DNA of 64,000 bases. Source: Clavelina lepadiformis (taxonomy: Eukaryota; Chordata; Ascidiacea; Aplousobranchia; Clavelinidae). The DNA is taken from assembly GCF_947623445.1 (NCBI RefSeq), contig NC_135243.1, positions 19,538,479 to 19,602,478 on the forward strand, in the 5' to 3' direction. The notes beneath the pieces were generated by a model, which saw only the letters and a program-made list of their open reading frames with translations, did not search any database and had not been told where the DNA came from. Position 1 is the stretch's first letter. The number at the start of each line of letters is the position of its first letter. Shown here piece by piece: positions 12,437-24,861 of this stretch. Both the position numbers and the translations under genes were made by a program.

Positions 12437-13225
12437 TAGGGCCATTTTTATATGACCTTAAAAAATCAATAATATGACTTTATTTTTTTTTTGGAAATTA
12501 TGACTTTATATGACTTTATGTGAAAATCGTGTATTTTTACATGCGAACAACGTCACTCACGGAACTAAAGAGTAAAACATACGCAACACAACAGTAATAC
12601 ACATCCATTTTTATTTTAAACCACTGTTGTAGTACAGTTTCATGTAGTGTGGAATGTTAGAGTCTTTAAAGTTACGATTTGGACGTAAAAATGACTTTAG
12701 TAAGGAAAATGAGCACTCCACAGACGCTGATGTGGGTTGACACTTCTGCAGTTTTGCATAAAGCGCTGGTGAAATGTCTTGTCTTTGTAACTCCATAATT
12801 TGTTTCACATCGTTTTTGTCCAATCGCTTCTTAATGTAATTTTTGTAGAACAGATTGTGTTGCAACACAATGCAATGTGTGACCTCATAAAATATAGGCC
12901 TGTGACTGTAAGTATTATGTAGGCTAATCCTACAGTTTGCCTTCGATCAATCAGAAATTGCCTTACTTTCTTAGTGCTTAATTGCTTCACCGCTTAAATT
13001 GGTACTTTTTATTTAAAGTATACAACGATATGACTTTATAACTCAAAAATATGACTATATAACTTAAAAAGCTGATTTATGACCTAACCAGGAAAATATG
13101 ACTTTATATGACTTCATAACTTTCTTAATATACCTCATAGGGATGCGGTTTTTGCGTTAAAATTGATTTCACGACTTACTGATGCATAGAAAAAAATATG
13201 ACTTTAATGACTTTAAATGGCCTTA
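12437..13225 (-). mobile_element. hAT transposon relic with short inverted ends
   Basis: The left end TAGGGCCATTT and right end AAATGGCCTTA are inverted with one mismatch. Both subterminal zones are crowded with ATGACTTTAT-type motifs. A transposase C-terminal fragment lies inside on the minus strand. No convincing 8-bp target-site duplication is visible, so the outer limits may be eroded. The ends match the element at 52688-53423. Confidence 0.55.
12611..12868 (-). pseudogene. hAT transposase C-terminal dimerisation fragment
   Basis: The 85-residue frame contains PTSASVECSFSLLKSFL and then RNFKDSNIPHYMKLYYN. This is the pattern of the hAT C-terminal dimerisation region (SxExSFSxxKxxLxxxRxxxxxxNxxxYxxxxYN). 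It ends at a natural stop 12611-12613. The catalytic region upstream is missing or scrambled, so it is a pseudogene. Confidence 0.6.
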
Positions 13226-13229
13226 CTTA

Positions 13230-14000
13230 TTACTCATGCCCCACTATCACTTTTCATATGATGATTACAGCATAGAGGTTAGAGGTTGTAGTCTACAAGC
13301 GTACAGTCTAGAAACTAAATGACTGGGCTATATTGTACTCCGTTTACGAATAAAAGGGGCTTTACGATGACCTATGTTGGTAGAAAACTATTTGATGCGA
13401 CGAATATTGGTGTTGTTTGAACAGAACGGGATTATTTGCTCCGCTGATCACACGGCCACTGCTAAACAAATGACCATTCAAGTAGATAATCCCTATATAT
13501 GACTCTATTTTTTAACTAAGAGTGCCGCTCTGTGGTTCTTTTTGCAACGTAAATGGACAGCTCTCACTGCCATTTAACTCACTGCTTTGTTGTATGGGTT
13601 GAGCTAAATTGTGGGGCTTACCATAATAATCATAATAGCTCTCCTATGAATGGTTTAGGCTTTTCCTATCGTGAAAAGATACACCACCTTACATATATTT
13701 AAAAAAATTATTCTAATACTCTGCGGCGCTACTCTAGAATATCGTTTTGAATTTGCACTTGCTACACTTCATATAAGATGAAACTTATCACGTGAAACAT
13801 AGTATTATAGTAAGCATACCTTCACGAATTTAAAACGATGCAATAAAGGCGCAAACGTTTTATAGTTAAGTGAAATAAAGTGAATGGACAAAAACACAAA
13901 CAAAAAAACAACTCTTTACAATTTAGAGCAAACGCGAGTCAGGTAAAGGATTAAAGCTTGTATTGTGTTTGACGTTTCTTTTATTTTTGTTTACACTTAA
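13230..14000. other. Transposon-rich spacer, no gene
   Basis: No open frame of interest. A 12-bp inverted repeat (AACAACTCTTTA near 13908, TAAAGAGTTGTT near 13997) flanks about 90 bp; its meaning is unclear. Confidence 0.35.
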
Positions 14001-14009
14001 AGAGTTGTT

Positions 14010-14700
14010 TTACGTCAACCTGTGATTTCTGTCTGGTATAACACAAGCTCGAATTCACTGCCCTTCACGTATAACGGGATGCATATTTACCGCGATAAAC
14101 ACTGGTATTTCGCAAAAACCTTCAAACGCAAAATCCAGATTGTAATGAAATACGCAAAGATCGTGTTACAACGTATTTCAGGGGCAAAATCGCCCCAAGC
14201 AACAAACCGTTACGATGAGAAAACTTAAAAAAGATTTACGGTTAAAGACGTAGACGTAAAATTTAGAATGGAAACTGGCGCCGATGCCACATTCATTTCG
14301 AAGGATAATTTTAGGTTTCTGGCTGATACTATACCCTCATTCTAGCTGTAGATTATTTATCGGATCCTTAAAACTATCCACATTCGATAAAGGGCAAGTT
14401 CAAAGCTGAAATAGGATGTGGATGCGTAACAGTATAAGATTGTTCAGGATATCTGCGTTGTTCAAGGCTTGAACGAACCCTTACAAGGGTAGCCAGCAAT
14501 TAAAACGCCAAGTATACTTACATTCCATGACAATCAATGCGACATGCCTATACCAAAAAGTATTTTTTGAGATGTAAGAAATTTTGTGAGGACACAAAAC
14601 CACACTAAACCACACTAACCCCGAACGTTAAAATCTTCTGCATGAAAACCTTCACGTGTACCAATACTTCTTCAAATTAAAGTTAAAATACTGAGGGAGG
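14010..14700 (+). pseudogene. Decayed gypsy-type retrotransposon pol remnant
   Basis: Near 14250-14330 a frame reads VKFRMETGADATFIS, the form of a retroviral-type aspartic protease active site, where the family has DTGAD; the catalytic Asp reads Glu here. Downstream, in broken frames with many stops, are phrases like those joining protease to reverse transcriptase in Ty3/gypsy elements. No LTR pair was found. Clearly dead. Confidence 0.35.
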
Positions 14701-16600
14701 CAGTTTATAAAGCTCAAATGGAAACAAAAGACTCAGCGACCTCGTATAAATCATGAATCGCATAAATCGAAAGTAAACCTTGAGAATAAACTGAATTGAA
14801 CCTTGAAAATAAACTGAAAATGAACCGTCTGTAGTTCGTTTTGCTGAATTTCGATGATGACACACCATACATGACCGTTGGGAAAATCTTTTCTTAAACA
14901 TTGAAGGGGAAGGTTTTTATACAGTCTAGTGGTTTGTAAGACAGCTTTGAAATAAGTTAGAAATTTGCGCCCTTTCCACCAACAATTCAGTAACGGCGAA
15001 GTACCCAGTTTGCATCGAGATGGCATTCAGCACTTGCACAGAACGTTCAATTCACATTTTTTGGAAGTGGAACAGAACATTGCAAATCGGTTTTCACTTT
15101 AGTAAAGCAATTCTTAACCTGTGAGAAATTTTGCAAGTTTAGAGGGGAAATTAATTAGTTATACAAAATTTCTTTGTGAACGTAAGTTATACGCACAAAA
15201 ACTTTGTTGTAAAAGATGACTTATAAGCAATTAGACAGCTACGGAGAGCTAAACAGTGGCTCCAGTGGTGGAGTACGAAAGGTTACTGACAAAGACGAAA
15301 GTTTGATCATTTTTAATAGGTTTTTCACATTTCTCTGATTCCTCTTCTCGTGCCTGAACTTCCGCCTCCGCCAATTCTATTTCCTGCTTCGCCGAGGTTC
15401 GGATTTAAAAAGAGCTTGTTGCCTGGCATTTTGCTTGTTGAGCCAAACGTAAACGTATACGCGTTCAGCTTTATGACAACTCTTTGAGGAGCTCGTTGAA
15501 ACTGAATCTATCTGCGAGCACTCTGAACGTACCAAAAGTTTTTTAAACCACTTTTCTTGTCCGTTTTTCGGTTCTAATTTGGTACAAAGACGTTCATTCC
15601 GACCATCGGCGGATTTGTCGTTTTTGCAAACCTAATGCCCATATGATCGAAGTAAGTCGGTGTAAGTCGTTTCGAGCAACGACAAATATTCAATTGTCAA
15701 GACAACGTTTACACCAATCAAGCAAGGTTATTGTCATCTGTTAGTGTAAGACAATAATAGCAAGACTGCGATGTCTTCAAACAATGCTGTATAAAGGAAC
15801 TTCTTGCCGGTGTAAGTCCACGGGTTTGTTTGTGCAATTATTTTCTGAACAACATTTTGGTACCCAAACGGAACCGTATGAACGCACGACAGGCTAAATG
15901 ACTGAGTTCGACAGTTAGCAACGAACTATCCCAGCTCAAAACGTTGTTGGACTGCCTCTCCTTCGGAGAAAGACCTAGCTCCAGTTCTCGGGAAATGCAA
16001 CTGCAGGCAGCTCTGCTGACTACACGGGAATTATTAGTAACGGCCTTCGCGCACTGCTTGGATAATTGACAGTCGACACTAAACTCGCCAGGAGATTAAA
16101 CAACAATCGAATGAAGTTTCTTAAAGCCGTGACACCAAGCGGCGTTTAAGACTTATGGTATTTGCTCTTTCCTACACATGATACAGCATCAGTATGGTAC
16201 AACTCATGGACACACAAAAATTACACACAATTTATGAAGCCTTAACGAGTTATTCCGGGACCTGAAGTCTGTTGAGATTAGCGAATTCAAACTATAAATT
16301 AACATGAGATATCAAACATAAGAAGTTTGAAAATATACATGATTCTTTTTTTAACTACAAACGCTTTGGGCATTGGATTGTCAAGATTTCGCTCAGGTGA
16401 GTTGCATATGAATTCCTTTACGCGATAAAACCATTTGAAAATATGTTGCCTAGTTATTGTTTTACAGTGCATTGAAATCTTTACAATCCAATGCTCAGAA
16501 CGCTTGTAATTTAAAAAAGGATCAAAGTGGGTCGACATCCATTGTTAAGTATAGGCAATAGAAAAACTCTTGCCACCCAGACAATAACTCGGAAAGGGTC
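14700..16600. other. No supported gene
   Basis: Several frames of 70-90 codons on the minus strand (e.g. 14751-15026, 16299-16538) lack domains and splice partners. The stretch 15940-16050 is GC-richer and briefly open but unrecognised; it may belong to the retrotransposon relic. Confidence 0.35.
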
Positions 16601-16607
16601 TACAGCC

Positions 16608-16862
16608 CACTGGTTCCCAAAATTTTTCAGCTTGTGGCACACTTATAAAACGTTCGCGGCACACTTACAGAAGAAGAAAAGTTGCTTTAAAAAAAATTAA
16701 TTTCACGTGTTAAGGCGATGGATGTGCTTATTTATCAGCTATTGAAGCAGTTAGAGCGCATTTTAGTCGCATGTGCTTGTCTGCATGCCTTGTTTTAAAT
16801 ATTCATACGGTTCTTTTCCCCAATTCCAAAAAGCTTCGCGGCACACAGTTTGGGAATCACAG
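16608..16862. mobile_element. Small MITE with hAT-like inverted ends
   Basis: The left end CACTGGTTCCCAAAA and right end TTTGGGAATCACAG are inverted with a few mismatches, followed inward by GTGGCACAC on the left and its inverse GCGGCACAC on the right. The CAGTGGTTCCCAAA style of end is common in hAT MITEs. Exact target-site duplication not resolved. Confidence 0.5.
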
Positions 16863-17089
16863 GTCTATAATCTATAGTCTATACCATAAAAACTAAGTTT
16901 AAGCCAAATTAAGTTCGAGTTATGATTAAACTTTCTATTGTATTACTGTCAAAATGTAAAAAATTTCTATGGTTTGGTATGCTTTTGTTATATACATTTT
17001 ACAAAGACCATGGGTCAGTACAGTACAAAAAGCACTGTTCAAATTAACAATCTCAAAAAACTCCCGTATATAAGTGATACATAGACGAT

Positions 17090-17963
17090 GGTTTGGTGAC
17101 ACTTAATCACGCGACACTTAATCACGCGACGTTTAATCACAGACACATAATCACTAGGACATTTAATCACGCGACATTTAATCACACATTTACAATGTAT
17201 ATTTACATTTACAATTTACAGCAATGTTATGCATGGGAAATGTAAACAACTGCACGAAGATAGACTAAAATCTCGCTTGACAGATAACGGTCAACTGTGT
17301 TTTGCACGCGCAGTTTCAGTGCCTTGTACCGCATTGGAATAGAAGGTTGAGTACCAGCAATTCCTTGCAGAAACGTTGCACGTTGTGACAATAGAATAAT
17401 GATAGATATTAATATTACATATAGGTTATACGTAGCAATACAAAATGACATGTTATTTCATGATTGGCTAATGTGTTTGTATAAAAACTAAGGTTTGGTT
17501 AAAATCTCTCCTTCTTGTCTCTACACATAATATCAGTTTTACCTTCTGGACTGTTCATTACTGAATTGGAGTTATAGTTTTGTTTAAATGTGAAAAGATG
17601 ATGAAAATGTTTCTATTGCGATACAACTTACTTCGGATAATATAACAATTAGACTTTATGAAGCTGGTGTTGATTTAAAGAAACATTATAGAGAAAGCCG
17701 GCGCAACGGAGTCAAAGACAATTGTCGGGGAGTTCTAAAAGAAAGACTAATAGCCTTTGGCTTTAGGCCAACCTTAAAAGCAATCCACATCGCCATCCCC
17801 ACAGAGAGATGCACACGAGCTTGAATTACTGAATTTTCCTCACGCTTTTCCGACATCCAAGTGATTATGTGTCGCGTGATTAAATGTCGCGTGATTAAGT
17901 ATCGAAGTCGCGTGATTAAATGTCCTAGTGATTAAGTGTCGCGTGACTAAGTGTCGGTACACC
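17090..17963. mobile_element. DNA transposon with tandem-array inverted ends, 9-bp duplication
   Basis: Flanked by perfect 9-bp direct repeats ATAGACGAT (17081-17089 and 17964-17972). The ends GGTTTGGTGACACTT and AAGTGTCGGTACACC are inverted. Both terminal regions are built from five to six degenerate units of GACAYTTAATCACGC in opposite orientations. A 9-bp duplication suggests a Mutator-like element or relative; this is inference. An open stretch at about 17635-17824 (includes RLYEAGVDLKKHYRESR) may be a transposase or captured-exon remnant; unrecognised. Confidence 0.65.
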
Positions 17964-17972
17964 ATAGACGAT

Positions 17973-19080
17973 AATGATTGAATACATTATTTAAAAATTA
18001 GCTGTGTGATTAGTTTCTCTATAAGAGAACAGAGACACACAGAGACATAAATTTAGTTTACTCCATATAAGTTTAACTGCACATAATTGCAACCAATCTT
18101 ATGTAAAGCAAAGTGTAGGGAATAAAGACAACCGATCTACAGTACTGCAGTATTATACTCAACTTGGGACGAGTTCAATAAGTTTGTGAACGCTTTTCTT
18201 ACAAATGCTACCGCTGTATTCAACTTGCTTTGTCGGCAGCACATATAGGCCTACTGCTCTAAAAGCTTGTTTGTTGCGAATCGGACTTAAAATGTATCTG
18301 TGCATCCAGTTTCATCTTCACAAAATTTCCAAATCATCCAGTTTGAAGACTCGCTCCAAAAGTGAGAACTAAATTTACACTGCTCTGTAAAATACAGTTT
18401 ATGCCAAATATTTCTGATCTTTGAAATTATAACATTATTTCAAAACTTTTCATCAAAAGTACAACATTCAAGGATTGATAGTGATAAACCATATTAAAAC
18501 ACAGATTGGCCAATATCTTGCAATAATCAAGTAAAAAATTGCGCGTTAAAATATGTGTGTAGCTGTATACTGACATGAAACACCAGTAAATAAAACACCT
18601 AACGCAACACAATATTCCATTGCTCTACTTTTATGTTAGTTACGAAAATCCTTTTTTATTAATTTTATGTTAAAATAATTAATATATAGGTATGATGTTT
18701 CATGAGACTGAAATGTTGAGATTAATTTTGGTCACATGAAAACGTATAATCTAGTTTGGTAACTCAAAATATATAATCATTGTTCGCTGCAAATCAGTGT
18801 AAACATCGAACTCACAAGTGGGCGAGTTAGAATAAAGACGAGAGATAAAAAATTAGTTGAGGTGCAATTTTTCACCTTTCGCCCATGCTACGTAAAAGAT
18901 AGGAAAAATTAGAAGTGCCATAGATAGATAGTAGGTGTAAAGTATAACATTTACTAACTCCAGGAAGCGCGTTCTTTTTAGACACAGTTTTCCTATAAAT
19001 ACCCTGAAAACTGGATTCGACCTCAGACACAATTATAGAACCACTTTCGTGATACACTTGTTGAATTTTACTGGAGAAAG
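17973..19080. other. 5' flank of the CCCH gene
   Basis: No coding signal on the plus strand. The minus-strand frame 18872-19153 overlaps the first CCCH exon and is taken as a shadow. Confidence 0.4.
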
Positions 19081-20814
19081 ATGGAAAGTCGTCGATCAGA
19101 ATTTCAAGGTAAGTTGTGGTTTTCCTCAATAAACTAGTCGTCATGTTTGTCAATGTGATTTAATAACTGGATTGATTTGAACCAAGGTATCAATAGATAT
19201 AGCAGCTGAGTAAATTTCAATAACAACCTACAAATGTAGAAATTATTTGATGATGTGTGTGATGAAAAGTTGAAGTTTTTCCTCAAATTATTACTCAATC
19301 AAAAATAAAGTTGCTAGCTCTTGGCTCACATAAACATTGCAATATAACAGACCGCCAAAGAGTTGTTTTAAAACGTCATATAACACACTTATTACGTTAG
19401 AGTGTTAGCATAGATTGTTAAATGACAAAGTCTAACTAAATTGGTCGCAGGTTCTCGTCAATTTTAATGACGTTTTTGTTATAGATTTTCCAGTCACATC
19501 GTTTGAGAATACGCATACATATTCCTCTGGTTGTAAAGTCAAAAAAAGTAAATTATGTCCAAAGTAAGTGACAATGACTTCATAGTTGCATAAAACTGTC
19601 ATTAGAGTTAAGTTAGATCAGGCACAAGTCATGAATGAGTTAATCGACATCACGAAACGACGTAAATTTGTTTATATTTATCAGGTATCACGACGAAGGT
19701 CTATGTGAACTTGGACCGAACTGCAACCTAATTCATGAGGAAAAATATAATTACGTCAGTACTTTGGATCCTACAGTCCCCGAGTTTTTACCTCGCACAG
19801 CACAAAAGTCTTTTATGCCGTCAGAAAGCTTTAATCTTTGCGACGACACTTTGTCATGTGACGAAACTGATCTCGCATTACCAACAGGTCTTAGTAAAAG
19901 TTGGATTTTAATTGGAAGCTGCAATTTTGGCTCGGAATTTTACTTCGTCTATAGTAAGTTTTTAGGTAGTGCGCCGTTATATTTTTGGATAAAATATTTG
20001 TTTCAAACTAGCTCTAATTTATAACTTTGAGTTTGGAATGTTTCCGGTAATTATTGCTTCATCTATAATGATGTTATAATGTGCATGTTTAGGTAATAAT
20101 GGAAGACGTCCTCCTGCAAGCGTCCTTAATTTTAAAACGAAACCGTGCACTAATATGTATGCATTTGGCAAATGTCCTTATGGGGACAAATGTACTTTTT
20201 ATCACAACAAAGAAGAAAAGAATTCTCCTTTCTACAAGAATCGTCTTTGTAAAAATTTCACTTCAAATGGAAACTGCAATTTGAGATACAAATGTGTATT
20301 TGCACATAGTACGTTCTTAACTTTTGTATTCTAGCAGAGCGTAGGGCAGATTTTTGTGAGTGAATATTTACTTTAATGAAACTTAACAAATCATGGGTGT
20401 CATCAGTCATTTGTTCTATCGCAACACATTTCAATGCATTTTTTGCATTTTCAGGCGCAGATGAACTTAGCATGAAATTCAAAACAAAATTCTGCAAAGA
20501 TTTACTTATAACAGGAAAATGCTCTTATGGACCACAGTGCAACTTTGCACATAACCTGTTTGAAAAACGGAAAGATTATTCGACAGTGTTCAAGTTTAAA
20601 ACCCAAATTTGTGAAGGGTAAGTTGCCGCTTGCTTTAAAAGTAAAATAGATACAAGATAACTGTATGATTATGTTTTAATTGAAGTTATCAAACTAATTG
20701 AAACATTATGCTGAATTTAGTTGGATCAACGGAAATTGTCCCAGAGGATCGATTTGTACTTTAGCCCACGGACCAAGCGAACTTCAAGCGCCCAAATATC
20801 TGTCTCAACCATAA
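19081..20814 (+). CDS. Tandem CCCH zinc-finger protein
   Basis: Six exons: 19081-19108, 19485-19563, 19685-19953, 20093-20308, 20455-20617, 20721-20814. Phases agree and give 282 residues from ATG to TAA. There are four canonical C-x8-C-x5-C-x3-H fingers: the first is split across exons 2/3 (starts KLCPKYHDEG), two are in exon 4 (PCTNMYAFGKC..., LCKNFTSNGNC...) and one is in exon 5 (FCKDLLITGKC...). A fifth is C-x7-C-x5-C-x3-H, split across exons 5/6. A sixth, in exon 3, is degenerate (SWILIGSCNFGSE, missing most ligands). Lead-ins such as KFKTKPC recall the YKTELC lead-in of tristetraprolin-type RNA binders. A role in binding AU-rich mRNA is inferred from the family. The protein is nearly all fingers, with no other domain seen. 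Confidence 0.85.
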
Positions 20815-22110
20815 AAAGACATTTTGTTCAATGTATTGCTGTGAAACTGTTTGTTATTTCTGCGTTTCTCAAGTGAGTTCGTTTCATATTTCACGCAGAT
20901 GAAAGTATCTCATTCTTTTAAAAGTCGTTACTCCTATACTTTAACAGTGGGTGATATTCCATATTTCATTTGGTTTTTTATGTCAAGAAATGCTGTAATC
21001 GCTTCTGTCCTTGTTTCAACGATCTTTCAGTTTTGAATTTACTGATTTACATATATGTATCCATGCTGATCGTATTGATGTTAACTGCTCATGGTTAACT
21101 GTAAACAAATATCGGCATAGCATTGAATAATCCCATAAATATATCTTAGTATTGCATAACCGGTGCCGTTGTAATCCGTGTACAATGTTCCCTCATCACG
21201 ATTTTAACATTGTGCAAATTTTCCATTTGTGATTTTTATCCTGGTCGTAAAAAAAAAAGTTGTTTCTGTGACGTGATACTTCATAAATTAATTAGTAGTT
21301 AGTTGCAGAATTTTACTTGATACCAGATTTAACTAAAAACTGTAATTAAGTTCAAGTGCATACCTTCAGAAAATAGCGATAGGAGCTAATGAAATGACAT
21401 TGAATACTTACCTACAATGTTTCATCACATTTAGAAAGGAAACACGTTTAACCTAAAATCTTTTTTTTGAAATTCCTTAGCCATTGTTAAAGATTAGCGT
21501 AACCATGTAACGTTACGTAACCATGGACGTCTTGTGACGCCGGGTTTTTCTCCAAAAAGACAATAAGTGATAGAAGGATCACGAGGTGTTATTTTGAAAG
21601 CTATAAACCCGTTGATAACTGCGACCATGATATTGTGAGCGAAAGCGTTTCAAACTTCTTTATATCGTTCTTTCTCTTATTTTCACGAAACAAGATGACA
21701 AAGTTCTGTAGATTTTAATCTCAATGGTTACCAAATTTGGTCATGAGCCTAACTAGCTTTTAAGATTACTAAACCAAAGCTGGTGTTTTTAAAAGTTATC
21801 TAACTTAGTTCAAACAAGTTGATTTGATCATAAGTTTAAAATAAGCGCAACTTTCCTCGCAAATTCTTACTGCCAATGTTAAGTATATTTTGTTCTAGCA
21901 CTTGCTGAGTATAAGTATTGATTAGGAAAAAAGTAAGACTCAACCCAGTGAAATGTAGGCCTGGTAACAACTAAAATAAATTCATAAAGCTTTCAGCGTA
22001 CAATGGACAGGTTGACTTTTTTCAGACTTTGTACTTTAATCAATAAAATCTTCATATAGTACCTACTTTTGCAGCGCACATTGCAATTGCTTTGTAGGCT
22101 ATGAGCTGCT
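20815..22110. other. 3' flank of CCCH gene; repeat-bearing spacer
   Basis: No gene beyond the stop at 20812-20814. Contains one copy of a dispersed repeat listed separately. Confidence 0.4.
21340..21870. repeat. Dispersed repeat, copy 1 (pairs with 33140-33610)
   Basis: Shares an ordered series of blocks with 33140-33610: AGTTCAAGTGCATA, AACTTCTTTA, TTTTCA-GAAACAAGA, ACCAAATTTGGTCAT, TTACTaAACC, and the CAAACAAgTTgaTTTGAT block. Divergence is high and ends are not defined, so the class is unknown. Confidence 0.5.
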
Positions 22111-22126
22111 TTGTGATATGCTATAG

Positions 22127-24861
22127 CAAGGTTGTTCAAATGGCGGATCGCGATCCGGATCCGGATCTTTTCAACTTTTTATATGGATCTTTAAATGTAG
22201 CCTTGAAAAAAAAACTTTTGAAACTTCCTTTTTTTTTCAAAAAAAAAAGTTTTTTTTTTCAAGAGAAACTTTTTTTTTCCAAAAAAACTTTCACTTTTTA
22301 TGTGGATACTAATTGCCAGGGTTGAAATTAATTTTTTGAATTTATAATAGCATAATTTTGCTCCCTCTCAGCATTAAAGCGTATCGTTTTTCGTTTACTC
22401 ATTTACACACCACTAACTCGACTAACTATTCTCTTGTCTTCTCTTCTCGCGGTCAGCCGGTTTTCTGCACAGCGGGGGGCCGCGGCGAAACAAAAAACTT
22501 CTAGAAATGTATCACTTGTACAAATCATCAGAGTTATTATCAACATGGCCAGTAAGAAGCGGAAAATTGATCTAGAAAACAGACAATTCAATGGTGAATG
22601 GACTGAAGATTACTTGTTTGTGCTCAACCCAAGCAATAAACCCAAATGTTTATTGTGTGACTGCACTCTAAGCATGATAAAGAGTCAAAACATCAAACGA
22701 CATTTCTTTACTCATCATAAACATTTTAATGAGAAGTACAAGCCTGGCTCATGGGCCAGAAAACAGAAAGTTGCGTGTTTAGATAAGTCTGCCAGCTCTC
22801 AGAAACAATGCCTCTCAACATTTGTGTCTGAGCAATCAAAAGCCACAGAAGCAACACTCAGCATCAGTCACATTCTGGGCAAGCGGATGATGACATACAG
22901 TGATGCTGAAGCTGTTAAAGAATGCATTGTTGAAGCAGTAAAAATCATGCATCCAAGTAAGAAAGAAGTGATCACCAGCATGACAACTCTCCCGCTCTCC
23001 AGATTGACATGTACATGGAGATGCACTGATATCGCTGAGGATTTGCATGACCAGGTGTTGATTGAAGTCAAGGACGCTGATTGCTATGCACTAGCTTTAG
23101 ATGAATCAACAGATATTACAAAATTGCCCAGCTTGCAGTATTTGTTAGGTGAGTTGATATTATAAGTATAATATTGGTTGTAAATGGAAAATTTCATTGC
23201 AAGTCCAGTGTCAAAAACATTTTGTATATATTTTATTTTTTGTACGCAAATTTGCATGCAGGTACTTTCACCACGGAGTGTTCAATGAAGAACTGCTTGC
23301 ACTGATCACACTACATGGCAATACTACAGCAGCTGCGATATATGATGCACTCATAAGCAAACTTAAGGAGCTTCAGTTGCCAATTCAGAACATTTGCACA
23401 CTTTCCACTGATGGTGCACCCGCCATGATAGGAGCATGTCATGGTATGTCATTACTCATTACAGTTGTATGTATGTCATTACAAATGTATTAAGTCTAAT
23501 AAATATTTCATTGCACAAAATCTAACATAGCATAGCGGCCATAGCCTAATTATTTGTATTGACATACCTCAAGAGGTAATATGACTTTACAGTAAATAAC
23601 TCTTCCAATTTTTATGTAGGTGTAGTCACCAACTTGAGAACCGAGTACTGTCCTGATCTGATAGGAATCCACTGCATCATCCACCAATCCGTACTATGTG
23701 CCAAGCTGTCCGGAGACTTCCAAGAGCTAATGACTGATGCAATGAAACTAATCAATAAACTGAAAGCAAACTCATCTCTAAAGCACCGGCAACTAAGGAA
23801 CTTTATAGATCAGCATAATGCTGAATTTTGTGACTTACTCACGCATAATAACGTGAGATGGCTAAGTAAGGGCAATGCTTTGAAAAGGCTGTGGGACCTT
23901 CGTAAAGATTTGGTCATGTTTTTAAATGAAAAGGGTCAAACTAGTACTCTGCTTGAAGGTACCAATCTATGTAACTTGGCTTTCCTTGCTGACTGTTTTA
24001 CCCATCTAAATACTCTGAACTTGAAGCTCCAGGGCAAGGGGCACACTATCATTCAGCTGTGGTCAGCAGTGAAATCTTTCAAGCAACAGCTGTTGCTATT
24101 CGTTTCAGATATCACCAAAGACATGCTCCACTTTCCATGCTTGAAAGTGACTATACAAGAAGTTAGCTGTGATAATGATTGGTCATGCTTTGTCGAATTT
24201 CTGCAAAATTTGGACACTGAGTTCTGTAACAGGTTCAAGGAATTTTATGAAATCAGTTCAGTTATAGAACTAATTTCACATCCACTGTCTGCTGATGTTA
24301 ATGGCACATGGAAAACACAACTTTCCACTGAATATGCATTGCTGGTGTCTAAAATGCAGGTAGAACTTTGTAATCTTAAAGGAGATGAGATTTGTATCGC
24401 AGATCCAAATGTGTTTTGGTTATCACTTGTAACCTTGGAAAGGTACCCAGTTATAACCAGGCTGGCTAGAAGAATCCTTACTTGCTTCGCTTCTACGTAC
24501 CTTTGTGAGTCGTTGTTTTCATCAATGAATTTTGTAAAAAACAAGCATAGAACGAGACTCACAAATGCTCATCTTCATGAGCTTATGAGGATATCAGTAA
24601 GTGACAGAAAGCCCCGATTCGACGCTATTGTGAGATCTAAACGAACTCATCATTTTTCTCACTGAAATAATCTTGGAGCTGTAGCACACTTCACTTTTGA
24701 CTATTACAAAGTTATTAATATGTTGTAGGGTACATTTTCATGAATAAAGCACCATAAAAATTAAAGCATGTCCAATATATTTACTATTCATATTTAGTGG
24801 ATCATCATGTTGTCAGGTTTGGTTGTGGTGGATCATGGCAGAAATCATTTGAACACCCCTG
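22127..24861 (+). mobile_element. Full-length hAT transposon
   Basis: Bounded by perfect 8-bp direct repeats TGCTATAG (22119-22126 and 24862-24869). The left end CAAGGTTGTTCAAATG and right end CATTTGAACACCCCTG are inverted with two mismatches. An 8-bp duplication and CA...TG ends are hAT hallmarks. Total 2,735 bp with a transposase gene in the same orientation. A tract of alternating A and T runs lies at 22207-22290, between the left end and the gene. Confidence 0.88.
22545..24665 (+). CDS. hAT transposase, BED finger type (ZBED5/SCAND3-like)
   Basis: Proposed exons: 22545-23148 (or to 23152), 23262-23443, 23620-24665, giving roughly 610 residues. The N-terminus MASKKRKIDL is basic. A BED-type finger follows (CLLCDCTLS ... 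HFFTHH). Next come the RNase-H-like core with DESTDITKL and STDGAPAMIGACHG, then the C-terminal dimerisation region (SLFSSMNFVKNKHRTRL...). This order is that of the hAT lineage that also gave vertebrate ZBED5, SCAND3 and FAM200 genes. Intron 2 (GTATGT...ATGTAG) keeps frame. At intron 1 the best donor (GTGAGT) is one base out of phase with the next exon; the weaker donor GTTGAT four bases on restores frame. Exon 3 is one long open frame, so activity may be recent. Confidence 0.82.

Noticed and set aside
17100-17200. CRISPR-like array of 15-17 bp units
   Set aside because: Units have no spacers, are degenerate, and mirror an inverted array at the other end within a 9-bp duplication in eukaryotic DNA.
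18872-19153. Minus-strand 93-residue frame overlapping the first CCCH exon
   Set aside because: No domain, and the plus strand has a start codon, donor and matching phase.
22403-22591. Minus-strand frames over the hAT transposase (22403-22591, 22836-23071, 24053-24562)
   Set aside because: Shadows of the transposase frame.
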